From positions 496,001 through 560,000 of the forward strand of contig JAPFFF010000055.1 in assembly GCA_039105265.1 (NCBI GenBank): 64,000 nucleotides of DNA, written 5' to 3'. The notes under the pieces were generated by a model. It was not told the origin of the DNA. It ran no database searches and saw only the letters and a program-made list of their open reading frames with translations. This document shows positions 1 through 10,127 of this stretch, one piece after another; positions within the stretch are counted from its first letter, which is position 1, and the number at the start of each line of letters is the position of its first letter. The position numbers and the translations under genes are program-made. Source of the stretch: Tritrichomonas musculus. Its lineage: Eukaryota > Parabasalia > Tritrichomonadida > Tritrichomonadidae.

Positions 1-1584
1 ATTCCTTCTTCTGTAACTTCGATTAAAAAAAGTACTTTTAGTAATTGCGTATCATTGAAGGAAATAATAATCCATACTTCTGTAACTTCTATTGAAGATC
101 ATGCTTTTGCTGATTGTAGATCATTGGATCAAATAACAATTCCTTCATCTGTCAAAATGATTAAAGATTACACTTTTTGTCAATGCTCATCATTGACACA
201 AGTTGTAATTCCTCCTTCAATAATTTCTATTGAAGATTACGCTTTTGCTGAATGTACATCATTAAAAGAAATCATAATTCCTTCTTCTGTAAAATCAATT
301 GGAAATTATATCTTTTATCATTGTACATCATTGAATGTAATTAGACTTCCTTCTTCTATAGTTTCAATTGGAAATAATGCATTCGATGGATGTCAATCAC
401 TTGCACATTTAATAATTCCTCCTCAAGTAACAATGATTGATAATTATACTTTCAGTGGATGCAATTCTCTTATCAGTGTAACGATTCCTTCTTCTGTAAC
501 TTCTATTGGGGATTATGCCTTTAATGGATGCTCTTCATTGATAGAGATTTCTCTTCCTTCTTCAGTAAATTCCATTGGAGAAGATGCCTTCAAAGGATGC
601 TCATCTTTGACCAAAATTTCAATTCCATCTTCTATAACATCGATTAAAAAGAGTACATTTAGAATTTGCTTATCATTGGCAGAAATAAAGCTCCCATCTC
701 TTCTTAAATCAATTGAAATAGGTGCCTTCTTCAAATGCACTTCATTAGCCGAAATAACACTTCCACCTTCTTTAACTTCAATTGAAGATTATGCATTCAA
801 TAAATGCGAACTACTTGAAAGAATAATAATTCCTTCTTCTGTAACTTTAATAGGGAATTATTCCTTTAGCGAATGCTCATCATTAGCAGAAATAACAATT
901 CTTTCAACTGCTGTTTCAATTGGAGAATATGCTTTTAGTGATTGCTCGTCTCTGAAAGAAGTGACAATTCCTTCTTCAGTATCTTCAATTGATGAATATG
1001 CATTTTATAATTGTCAATCACTTGAAAAAATTGAAATTCTTTCTTCTTTAACATCTATTAAAAGATATACTTTCAATTGCTGTTCATCATTGATAAAAGT
1101 TACACTTCCATCTTCCATAAATGCAATTGAAGAAAATGCTTTCGAAGGATGCTCATCATTGACAGATATAAATCTTCCTCCTTCGTTAACTTCTATTGGA
1201 AAGTGCGCTTTTAAAGGATGTTCATCATTAGTCGAAATAACTCTTCCTCCTTCGTTAAATTCAATTGGAGAATATGCTTTCAGTGAATGCTCATCATTGG
1301 AGAAAGTAGAAATACCTTCTTCTTTAACTTCAATCAAAGATTTTACTTTTTATTGTTGCTCATCATTGGCACAAGTATCATTTCATCCTTCTTTAATTTC
1401 AATTGGAACGTCTTCTTTCGGCAGTTGCTCAAAATTGGCAAAATTAACACTTCCTACTTCTTTAACTTCGATTGGTAATTTTGCTTTCAGTGGATGCACA
1501 TTGCTAGATCAAGTAACTATTCCTCCTCTTGTTACTACAATTGGAAATGGAGTTTTTCCAACAAAAACTATAATTAATAAATAA
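1..1584 (+). CDS. BspA-like leucine-rich repeat protein, 5' end outside window
   Basis: Open from base 1 in frame 1, so the true start lies upstream; the first methionine-like codon inside is only a TTG. At least 527 residues of about 22 tandem 23-residue repeats of the Treponema/BspA type (LRR_5), with the pattern L..I.IPSSV.SIG..AF..CSSL. The repeats run to within about 10 residues of the stop, so no membrane anchor follows. In trichomonads this family is very large and many members are thought to act at the cell surface in adhesion. No signal peptide can be judged because the N-terminus is missing. The stop codon is followed by A, giving the TAAA that trichomonads use as a poly(A) signal. 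The repeat identity is certain; surface location is inference. Confidence 0.9.
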   Translation: MPSSVTSIKKSTFSNCVSLKEIIIHTSVTSIEDHAFADCRSLDQITIPSSVKMIKDYTFCQCSSLTQVVIPPSIISIEDYAFAECTSLKEIIIPSSVKSIGNYIFYHCTSLNVIRLPSSIVSIGNNAFDGCQSLAHLIIPPQVTMIDNYTFSGCNSLISVTIPSSVTSIGDYAFNGCSSLIEISLPSSVNSIGEDAFKGCSSLTKISIPSSITSIKKSTFRICLSLAEIKLPSLLKSIEIGAFFKCTSLAEITLPPSLTSIEDYAFNKCELLERIIIPSSVTLIGNYSFSECSSLAEITILSTAVSIGEYAFSDCSSLKEVTIPSSVSSIDEYAFYNCQSLEKIEILSSLTSIKRYTFNCCSSLIKVTLPSSINAIEENAFEGCSSLTDINLPPSLTSIGKCAFKGCSSLVEITLPPSLNSIGEYAFSECSSLEKVEIPSSLTSIKDFTFYCCSSLAQVSFHPSLISIGTSSFGSCSKLAKLTLPTSLTSIGNFAFSGCTLLDQVTIPPLVTTIGNGVFPTKTIINK

Positions 1585-1753
1585 AGTCAATTTTTCTATG
1601 AGTTTTTGCATATTTAAAATGTTGATCTTCATCTTATTGATATCAGATATTTTGCATATGATATCAATACAATTACTAATTAATTGATATCGATTATTTG
1701 AATTTAACAAGTTTGTTAAATAGGATCATTCAAACTTGCAGTCTTAATATTTT

Positions 1754-2091
1754 TTAAGGGACCACTATCATATTTTTTTGTAAACATTTCAATATTGAGA
1801 AAACTCATAGAAAAGAAAATTCAATAGTTGTTATCTCGGAAAAAGTTTAAAACTTTAAAATTTCACCATTCCGATCATTTTTGTAAAATTTTTACTCCTT
1901 TCAACTTTTAAATTTTTATTGAAAAAAGGGAATAGGCTTAAAAGAAGAATAGAAATAAATGATATGTAATTTATATAATTTATATATACCAAAATATAGC
2001 AAAAATACTCAAGAAATAATTTTTTTTAAGTCAATTAATTTTGTGATAACTCATAGAATTTTTAACATTGAATTTGATAGTGGTCCCTTAA
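1754..2091. mobile_element. 338-bp MITE with 17-bp terminal inverted repeats
   Basis: Starts TTAAGGGACCACTATCA and ends with its exact reverse complement. The outermost TTAA (or TA) may be the target duplication, as in piggyBac-like or Tc1-like elements. No ORF. About 117 bp of the left part recurs at 60664-60780 and about 180 bp of the right part at 62563-62744, so this copy looks like an internally deleted form of that longer element. Confidence 0.7.
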
Positions 2092-2853
2092 AACTGACCT
2101 TTTGGAATTTTTAAAAAATCAAATATCTAGTTCTCAGTTGTATTTATTTCAATAAATATATTTATGGTTAATATACAATATCATAAATAAAAACATTTGT
2201 TCATTTATTTGAACAGACTTGATCTCCGTAACAAAAGCCAAAAAATCCACTTTCGTAACAGAAAATGTAACCACTAAAATTTTCAAAATTTATTATCACC
2301 TAACTTTTTGATTTTTTATCCACTTTCGATATGTATGGGTACTGGATTCTCTTCCGTCATTTATTTATATATTCATATATTATATTAATTAAGAGTTAAT
2401 TAGATTATTTTATAAATATCAGAATATTTTAATGGGCAATAAGTGATATATCAACGATTTTATTTTTAAATGAGAAATGATCGTTTTTTTATTTTTTGAA
2501 TAAGATCATTGAAATATTTGAATATAAAAATTTAATTATGAAATATTTTTATCTTTTAGAACTACTTATATTTATAAATTATTTAATATAAATAAAAATA
2601 TATAAATATATTATATTAGAAAAAATATTAATGTTAAGAATTATGTTTATTTTTTGGAGCTAAAAAAACAATTCAATATCTTTTGGTCAAGTGTAACAAT
2701 TTTTTCGTTGAGCGCAAATAAAAGAATTCGTTTGTTGGTTCTAAAAATATGGAATTTTTCAATATTTGACCAGAATTTCATAATTTTTGGCTTAAAAAAT
2801 AATATAATTTTTTCAATCTTTGAAAAAAATAGTAGATTTCTAGGATAATTATT

Positions 2854-3060
2854 TCAAAAAGAAATAATTATATTTAAGACATCTTTTAAATCTTGCGAAT
2901 TTTCATCAATTTTGTAATCATTAAAAATGCGAATTAAATTTTCATAATTTTCTTCAAGATCATCTGAATTTTTCAAGAATTCCATTAAAGAAGATTCGAC
3001 AAGTTCTCGAGAATGCATATATATTATGATATCTGAGTTTTCTTTCAAGAATTCACTCAT
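2854..3060 (-). pseudogene. N-terminal fragment of a DUF3447-type ankyrin protein
   Basis: 68 codons from an ATG. The peptide resembles the N-terminal helical region of the trichomonad DUF3447 ankyrin family and is comparable in layout to the protein starting at 13208: MSEF, then a leucine/acidic helix with LMEFL, then a second block around LIRIFNDYKI and DLKDVLNII. It ends where the family normally goes on for hundreds of residues, so it is a 5' fragment. It lies inside the 2.2-kb inverted-repeat element, which suggests capture. Assignment rests on composition and motif spacing only. Confidence 0.4.
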
Positions 3061-3111
3061 TTTTATTTTATAAAGTAATAAAAAGTGACAAAATAGCTTG
3101 TATGCATTTTT

Positions 3112-3638
3112 TTAAAAAAACTGCTGATTAAAAGTTCATTCCCAATATAAATATAAATATAATATAATTTATCACTATTATATTTTTATTTATTTAATAT
3201 AAATTCGGAGCTCTATAACAAGATATTAAAGATTCTTATTTATCGTTTTTTCATTTTCAAATATTTTGAATTGCTAAAAATTTATGATAAAAAAAAGAAA
3301 TTTCTCAGAACTTTTTTTAGAAAATTGCTGATTAAAAGTTCATTCCCGATATAAATATAAGTATATTATAATATAATACTATTATATATTTATTTATTTA
3401 ATATAAATTCGGAGCTCTATAACAAGATATTAAAGATTCTTATTTATCGTTTTTTCATTTTCAAATATTTTGAATTGCTAAAAATTTATGATAAAAAAAA
3501 GAAACTTCTCAGAACTTTTTTTAAAAAATTGCTGATTAAAAGTTCATTCCCAATATAAATATAAGTATATTATAATATAATACTATTATATATTTATTTA
3601 TTTAATATAAATTCGGAGCTCTATAACAAGATATTAAA
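3112..3638. repeat. 204-bp tandem repeat, about 2.6 copies
   Basis: The mark GCTGATTAAAAGTTCATTCC recurs at 3123, 3327 and 3531, a period of 204 bp. The third copy stops just after GAGCTCTATAACAAGATATT. Copies are nearly identical apart from a few substitutions and a short TA-rich length difference. Non-coding. It lies inside the 2246-4461 element. Confidence 0.85.
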
Positions 3639-4605
3639 TGATTTTAAATTTCTTTCAATATTTATATAACTATTGAAAAATTATAAATCTTAATTTGGTC
3701 AACTTTTATTAATTAAATGCTTTTTTATATTATTATATATATAAAAATAAAATAAAAAATTTTTTTCATAAATAAAAATTTTAAATATTTTAACGAATTT
3801 TGATCGTCTACCCACACATATCCACTTTCGTAACAGAATATTCCACTTTCGTAACAGAATTTTTTTTTATGATTTTTTAAAAATTGATATTTTTCATTTT
3901 TCATTTCTTTTTTTATCGAAATCCTTTCATAATGAGAAGTTTAATCAAGAAATGATATTTATAGAGAGGTTTATTAAGTTATTAATAATAATAATTATGG
4001 ATTTACTCAAAATTCTTTTTTTAGAAGAAAATCGCGTTTTTATAATTGTACTATAATTTAAATGAATATTAAACATGAAAAATAAAAAAAAGGATAGAAA
4101 TCAAGAAATAATTAGATTATATTTTCAGATAAAGCAAATAAAAAATCAGTATTGCATTATTATGATGAAATAAAAAACATTTGAAATGGAATTTTAAGCT
4201 TTTAAAATAACAAAAATTCTTTTTTTAGCAAAATATTTACAATAATTATCTTCATCCATAATTTCAAATAAAATGTTGTTCCCAATAACTACTGTGTTTT
4301 CTACAATTATTTGCATTATATTAAAAATGTAAAAACTCATTAAAAACAAAGATAATTAAATAATAAAATTTTCTGTTACGAAAGTGGATAAAAAATCAAA
4401 AAGTTAGGTGATAACAAATTTTGAAAATTTTAGTGGTTACATTTTCTGTTACGAAAGTGGAGCAACTGTATATTTTTAATTTTTTGATTTTTCGATTTTC
4501 ATGGTCAATTTAATGATTAAGGTAAGTCAAAATGCATTTTAGTGCTTTGTAATCTTACTTATAGCTTTTCTTATTTTTTTCGCGTTCTTTGTTAAAATTT
4601 TTCCA

Positions 4606-4639
<34 letters not shown>

Positions 4640-4656
4640 ATTGAATTATGATTCAT

Positions 4657-5965
4657 TTATTTTTGGGTTAAAATACCATAAAATTCAAATGAGTTAATCG
4701 TTAAATAATGGCGATCTCCCCAATTTGGTCCAGTTTGACGCATTCTAATATAACGATATTTTTTCTCATCTAAATTCGTGATTGGAAATATATGTGAAAC
4801 ATTTGTTCCATTTAGGTAAGGACAGTCACTTTCTCCACCAAGATTCTCCCATTGACTATTCTCATCTGATTTTCCTTCAATCACCCATGTTTTCGGATGC
4901 TGAGATGAAGGACCTCTGAAATATGACTTAATTTGATAGTTTGTCGGAATTATTAGGCAGTCTTTTGAAATCAAAACAAATCCAGCTGCCTTGAACATCT
5001 GTTGACTGGTATTCATTTTCTTTGTCAAATTGAGTGACAACGTATGGTTCTTGACCATTATAATCTGGTGATGCCGTTATATTGACCTTTTCACTGATAT
5101 TTCCATTGGACTCATCAACAAGGTACTTGATGATACCATTAAAATTGCTCTCGCCGTTTGGCACAAATTTTTTCCCTAACTTGTATCTTCCTGGCTGTTT
5201 GATCATCTGGTCATTTGAAATTGACTGTCTCAGTCTCTGCGAAATCGAGTTCCACACTTCAGATGTCAGATCGTCTTTTTGGAAATGGTCAATAAATTCA
5301 CCAATTGCATCCGTTGAAATATTTGGGAATATTACATAACCATAAAGAAATGAATAATCTGCATTTACTTCGTTTTCATCTTGGTAGAGGAAATTGATGA
5401 ATCTGATGAGCTGATCTTCACTGTACAATTGGAGGTGCGAACTTGAAATGATCCGTTCTATTGTATCAATATTGAGTTTCTTCATTTCTTCCCTGTATCG
5501 CTCACAAAGCACGAAAAAATGCGATGAAATGTATTCAATCTCTTCATTTATCTTTTGAGAGTAAACATGGACACACTTTTCGTGTTGTTGAAGATAATTA
5601 ATAACATTATCGTTCGTGAGTTCATTTTGGATCAAATTTGAAATATCAATCGAGTCAGTTCCGAGTATTTCGATGACTTCGGCGAAAAACGGGATCTCGC
5701 TGTCTAATATTGAAATAGGATGAAAGGCTGCAAGTTTGAGAATATTATTAAAGTCACCTTGATTCTCGGTAGAAATGTTAAATATGCTTGAATTCGGATC
5801 ATTTTGGTGGATATGGCTGATAACTGGAGATATTAAATCTGAAATTACGGAACTTGTTTTAAATTCTTGCCCATTGACAATAAATGTAAAATCAGAATCA
5901 TATGATTGAAGAGGGATATTTAAAACTGCAGTTGTTTTAAGTTGAACTTGAGGTTGATTGCTCAT
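4657..5965 (-). pseudogene. BTB-like / F5/8-type C-domain protein, one frameshift
   Basis: The ATG at 5965 opens a 345-codon frame. Its first ~100 residues look BTB/POZ-like (DFTFIVNGQEFKTSS, then a helical region), followed by a helical BACK-like middle and the start of a discoidin/F5/8-type C domain. At the motif SWICFDF (about 4940) the frame runs out 11 codons later. The domain continues in another frame (IIPTNYQIKS, HPKTWVIEG, YRYIRMRQTGPNW, FEFYG) to the stop at 4657. One surplus base in an AAAA run explains it, either a real mutation or a homopolymer sequencing error. The intact gene at 16065 shows the expected domain. A TCAGTTT Inr-like sequence lies about 23 nt before the ATG. A run of about 30 A (plus strand) lies just past the stop. 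Confidence 0.75.
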
Positions 5966-6302
5966 TATTTATTATATTGCAAATAAACTGATTACCCAAA
6001 TTTTTTAAAATTTTCTAAATTTTTTTAAATAAATGAAAAAGCATAAGAAGTTTCTCATAGTTTTTTTTTGGCAAAAAGTTTCACATTTTTTTTTTTGGGA
6101 TGTACGATACATGGTTGATATAGATCTCAATAAGCATCGGAGTGATAAGTGTTTTTCCCTCAATATACTGATAAAACTTTTTCTTTTTATTTTTTATGTA
6201 CCTGCAGAAAACCTAAAACTTGTATGCAATACATGGATAAAATCAAATAATTGAATTTAATTTCTTTATTTTATGTGAAAGCTTTCATTGGTAATTGTAA
6301 AC

Positions 6303-6663
6303 CCTGACCAAAAATGTTCGACTTAACGTACATTTTAACCGCATTTTCCACTGAAAATTGACTAAAAAAACGATAAAGTGTCGAAAATTTCTTTTTTCTC
6401 TCAAAGCAATGTATTCAATTTTTCAGAAGTTTATTTTTTTAATTATCCTTTCAGTAAGCTATTTTTATATAAGGAACCTTGGTTTTTGAAAGAAATAGCC
6501 ACGCCCTTAAGAGGAATTACAACTTTCTTTGGGACATGGGCTACTCTCTAAAAAAAAGAGCTTTGGAAAAAACCTTCGAATCACCATATAGGTGCATGAG
6601 AAAAAAAAAGATAATTTGAATACTCTCTCAAAATTCAATTGTCGAACATTTTTGTACTGAGTA
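6303..6663. mobile_element. About 360-bp MITE upstream of a BspA gene
   Basis: CAAAAATGTTCGAC at 6309-6322 is repeated inverted at 6641-6654, with weaker matching outward (CTGAC against CTCAGTA). No ORF. The right end is about 60 bp from the ATG at 6725, so the element may supply part of that gene's 5' flank. Target duplication not resolved. Confidence 0.5.
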
Positions 6664-6724
6664 TACTAAACCATTCAATTAATTGAAAAGATATAAGGTC
6701 AGTACTTATTTAGTACACTAGGAG

Positions 6725-9538
6725 ATGATAGGAGATTTGGACCATTTTGATTTGATTTTAAACTGTACAGCTTTCAAAGTTCCTTCACAATTTTATTATT
6801 TATCTACTATTAATCAAAATATCTACAAGATATTAGTTTTAAATCATGAATATGTAATTCAGTCCAGTGTAAATAAAAAAACTTTTGAGATGTTTATCAG
6901 ATACATGGTCAAAAGAGAAATTCCTGATCTTGACTTGGACAATATTGATCAATTCGAGAAATTATCTGAAGAATTTGACGTAATGAAAGATATAATTCAG
7001 ATATTTCGAAAAAATCCTCCAAAACAAAATATTTCCACATTACTTGATACCAATTCCAGTCTAAAAACCAAATTACACGACAAAAAAAATCTTTTAAAAA
7101 ATAAAACGATCAAATATGCCCAAACAATTCACCATCTTTTCAATAATTCTGGAATTTGCACCTCCTGGAAATTGCAAGAAAATAAGAGATCATTATATCA
7201 AGCCTGCCACCAAGAGAATATCAAATTTGTTGAATTACTGACCAAAAAAGAAGTCATTAAAGAAGACGGTTTGACGTTTGTTCTCAATATTGAAGAAAAA
7301 ACTGCCATTTTATTTCGAAACCTCTCCACAAAAAGTGAAATTTTTATTCCACGAACGATCAATTACAATTCAACTGATTTCATTGTGACAACAATCAGCG
7401 AAGGCTGCTTTTCGAACTCGAAAAACATCAAAAAAATTGAATTCGATTCAAATTCAGAAGTGAATTTGATTGATGATTATTCATTCGCAAATTCGTCACT
7501 TGAAGAAATCACCATTCCATCATCTGTTACCAAAATCGGCGAAGGTTCATTTTATTTATGCAATAAGCTTCAAAATGTTTGCTTTTTAAACGATTCAAAA
7601 TTGAAAACAATTGGAAAATTAGCTTTTGCAAAGTCATCGTTGAAGCTCGTTTCAATTCCGAGAAATGTCGTTGAAATTTGTGAGAAAGCTTTTCATGATT
7701 GTGGTCAGTTTAATGAATTAAAATTTGCAGAAGATTGCAAATTGAGATTTATTAAAGAAAGTGCTTTTTATAGAACTCGTCTAACTTCATTAACGGTTCC
7801 AAAAAGTGTCATTCAAATTGGCAAGTATTCTTTTTCATATTGCAAAAAACTCAATTCATTGAACTTTTTGAATGCATGTTCAATTGAAGACTCTGCTTTT
7901 ACTTATTCAAATTTAAAATCAATCAGACTTGCATCAAGTGTCTATTTGAAAGATGGGTGGTGCGATTCTATTGAAAAATTGGTTTCTGTGTCAATTAACA
8001 AAGAAGAAGAAGAAAACATTCAATTTTTTGATGAAAAATTAATTCTGGGAAAATCTGATTCAAAAAGTGGCATTTTTGATGTACTTCTTTTTGTACTTAG
8101 AGATGTCAAAGAAGTAACAATTCCTCCTTGTATCAGGCACATTGGATCACACTCATTGGCAAATTGCGAATTGCTTGAAAAAGTGGAATTTTCAGACGAT
8201 TCAAAATTGAAAACAATTGGAATTTCAGCATTTCAAAATTGTTCACTCGAAACAATCACTCTTCCCAAGCAAGTCACGCGAATTTTCATGTATGGATTTG
8301 CATATAGTGACAAAATTAAAAGCATTAAATTTTCTGAACTTTTTACAATTGATGGATATTGTTTTTCATGGTCAAATTTGACCAGTCTCACAATTCCATC
8401 TTCAGTCGGAGAATTCAAAGAAGGTTGGTGTTGTGGTACTGAGTCACTAGTTGACATAACCGTCTTTTCAACTAGCATGAGAAATATTACGTATTTTGAT
8501 GATAAGTTCATTCTGGCCAAATCTGATCCTTCCAATGATGTTTTTGATGTTCTTATCTTCGCAAGAAGAGACGTCAAAGAAGCAAAGATTCCTTCTTTCA
8601 TCAAAACAATTGAGAATTATGCTTTCGATTGTTGCAAAAGTCTTCAATCTGTTATATTTGAAGAAAATTCGCAATTAAAAACACTCGGGCAATATGCTTT
8701 TTCTGGTTCTTCAATGAGGAAAATTGACCTTCCTCAAAGTTTGACCAAAATTGACGAAGGATGCTTTACATATTGTGAAAATCTTGAAGAATTGAATTTT
8801 TCGAAGGATTCTGAATTGGTTTCATTTGAAAGATCATTGTTTTCATATTCTTCTCTTAAAAAACTTACAATTCCATCAAATATAGCAAACATAGATGAAG
8901 GATGTTGGATGACAACAACAAATATAAAGAAAATAGACATTTTTTTGAACAAGAATGAAAAAAATATTTTGTATTTTGATGATAAATTCATACTTGGAAA
9001 GTCTGACCATTCCAGTGATGTTTTTGATGTTCTCATTTTTGCAAGAAGAGACATAAAAGAAGCCAAAATTCCTTCTTTTATCAAAAGAATTGAAAGTTTT
9101 TCTTTTGATGAATGCAAACAACTTCAAAGAGTAACTTTTGCGGAAGATTCTGAATTGAAATCAATTGGTCAAGCTGCTTTTGCTGGCTCATCAATTGAGC
9201 AAATTTTTATTCCTGATAATATAACTCGTATTTGCAAGTATACTTTTTCAAACTGTTATAATCTTCGAAGTATTGTTTTTTCTGATAAATCTCAATTGAA
9301 TACTATTGAAAAAGATGCTTTAATCATTTCTAAATTAGACTGCTTATACATCCCAAAGCATGTCAAAGAAATCTGCGAATGTACTTTTTCTGGCTGCAAA
9401 AATATTAAAATAATAGAAATCGATGAAAATTCAGAATTGTTTTCAATCAATAAAAAAGCTTTCGACAGATCTTATGATGGAATAATAATAATGTTCTCAG
9501 CTAAGCTAAGAAATTTGTTTTTTTTTTTTTGTAGATGA
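6725..9538 (+). CDS. BspA-like LRR protein with BTB-like N-terminal region
   Basis: 937 codons from ATG at 6725. Residues 1-130 lack LRRs and look like the BTB-like head seen on many trichomonad LRR and ankyrin proteins (YVIQSSVNKKTFEMFIRYM, helical, acidic). From about residue 180 it is built of LRR_5/BspA units (IP.SV..IGE.SF..C..L). Three longer sub-repeats share the block FDDKFILGKSD..SDVFDVLIFARRD, which marks internal duplication. No signal peptide or membrane segment, so an intracellular role is more likely than surface display. The C-terminus is doubtful: a run of 13 T at 9518-9530 gives FFFF then CR-stop, whereas a one-base slip leads to a short acidic tail. A MITE ends about 60 bp upstream. 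Confidence 0.85.
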   Translation: MIGDLDHFDLILNCTAFKVPSQFYYLSTINQNIYKILVLNHEYVIQSSVNKKTFEMFIRYMVKREIPDLDLDNIDQFEKLSEEFDVMKDIIQIFRKNPPKQNISTLLDTNSSLKTKLHDKKNLLKNKTIKYAQTIHHLFNNSGICTSWKLQENKRSLYQACHQENIKFVELLTKKEVIKEDGLTFVLNIEEKTAILFRNLSTKSEIFIPRTINYNSTDFIVTTISEGCFSNSKNIKKIEFDSNSEVNLIDDYSFANSSLEEITIPSSVTKIGEGSFYLCNKLQNVCFLNDSKLKTIGKLAFAKSSLKLVSIPRNVVEICEKAFHDCGQFNELKFAEDCKLRFIKESAFYRTRLTSLTVPKSVIQIGKYSFSYCKKLNSLNFLNACSIEDSAFTYSNLKSIRLASSVYLKDGWCDSIEKLVSVSINKEEEENIQFFDEKLILGKSDSKSGIFDVLLFVLRDVKEVTIPPCIRHIGSHSLANCELLEKVEFSDDSKLKTIGISAFQNCSLETITLPKQVTRIFMYGFAYSDKIKSIKFSELFTIDGYCFSWSNLTSLTIPSSVGEFKEGWCCGTESLVDITVFSTSMRNITYFDDKFILAKSDPSNDVFDVLIFARRDVKEAKIPSFIKTIENYAFDCCKSLQSVIFEENSQLKTLGQYAFSGSSMRKIDLPQSLTKIDEGCFTYCENLEELNFSKDSELVSFERSLFSYSSLKKLTIPSNIANIDEGCWMTTTNIKKIDIFLNKNEKNILYFDDKFILGKSDHSSDVFDVLIFARRDIKEAKIPSFIKRIESFSFDECKQLQRVTFAEDSELKSIGQAAFAGSSIEQIFIPDNITRICKYTFSNCYNLRSIVFSDKSQLNTIEKDALIISKLDCLYIPKHVKEICECTFSGCKNIKIIEIDENSELFSINKKAFDRSYDGIIIMFSAKLRNLFFFFCR

Positions 9539-9554
9539 CAAAGTTTTTGTTGAT

Positions 9555-9594
9555 GAATAAACAACACTTTTATAAAAGTGTTTCCTGTTTATTT
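9555..9594. terminator. 3' hairpin after the BspA gene
   Basis: AACACTTTTATAAAAGTGTT at 9563-9582 is a perfect 20-bp palindrome, and outer arms ATAAAC/GTTTAT extend the stem. It begins 17 bp after the stop codon. It may form the mRNA 3' end or simply be a chance AT-rich palindrome. Confidence 0.4.
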
Positions 9595-10127
9595 ATATTA
9601 AACAATTTAAGCTTTGAGTTTTTTTAAAGTTCAAAAAGTTCAATAAATTGAATTCTAAATGAATGTGAATCTAAATATCTTTTTTCTCATAAATACCATT
9701 TCCATAGATAATTTTGGATGAAAAAGATTAATGAAATATGAGAAAAAAGTTCTTATTTTTTTACCTTTTAAAAAAATAACTGAGAATATTTTATGTTGGA
9801 ATTTTTTTTCTCTGCTTCTCCATTGCAACAAAGAAGAGATTAAATAAGTTTTTATAAGACTGGCTTGCCTTTCCTTTGGCTCATTAAAGTCATTTCACCA
9901 CTATCAAGCAAGTTTCAATTTTTAAAATCAATCATATTCAGGGTCAACTTTATCAGCAGACACTTTTTATCATAAGAATTTCCATAATTGTAGATTATTT
10001 CCATATGATATTTTAAAAGATTATCATTTAATAATGTGCTTGAAAAATCAAACAAATATAATAAAAAAGGAAGGTCTTTGAGTAACAAATGAAAATAGAG
10101 ATTTATTTAAAAATTGTGAATATTATT
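9595..10127. other. Intergenic, no gene seen
   Basis: AT-rich sequence between two convergent genes. No ORF with family features, no inverted repeat element and no RNA gene recognised. Confidence 0.6.

Larger units (their letters stand above)
2246..4461. mobile_element. 2.2-kb element with about 85-bp terminal inverted repeats
   Basis: The first and last ~85 bp are near-perfect inverted copies. Each outer end begins TCCACTTTCGTAACAG, and a second copy of that motif lies at the inner edge of the right repeat (decayed in the left). The motif occurs twice more inside, at about 3829-3860. There is no transposase ORF. The inside holds an antisense fragment of an ankyrin-family gene and a 204-bp tandem repeat, so the element seems to have captured host DNA. 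No clear target duplication is visible (left flank ccaaaaaa, right flank gcaactg). Superfamily not assigned. Confidence 0.65.

Noticed and set aside
4608-4638. Poly(A) run as a retroposon tail
   Set aside because: The run is on the strand opposite to the adjacent gene and there is no target duplication or retroelement ORF.
8233-9127. Minus-strand ORFs over the BspA gene
   Set aside because: Repeats of the sense gene read backward; similar shadows occur in all LRR genes here.
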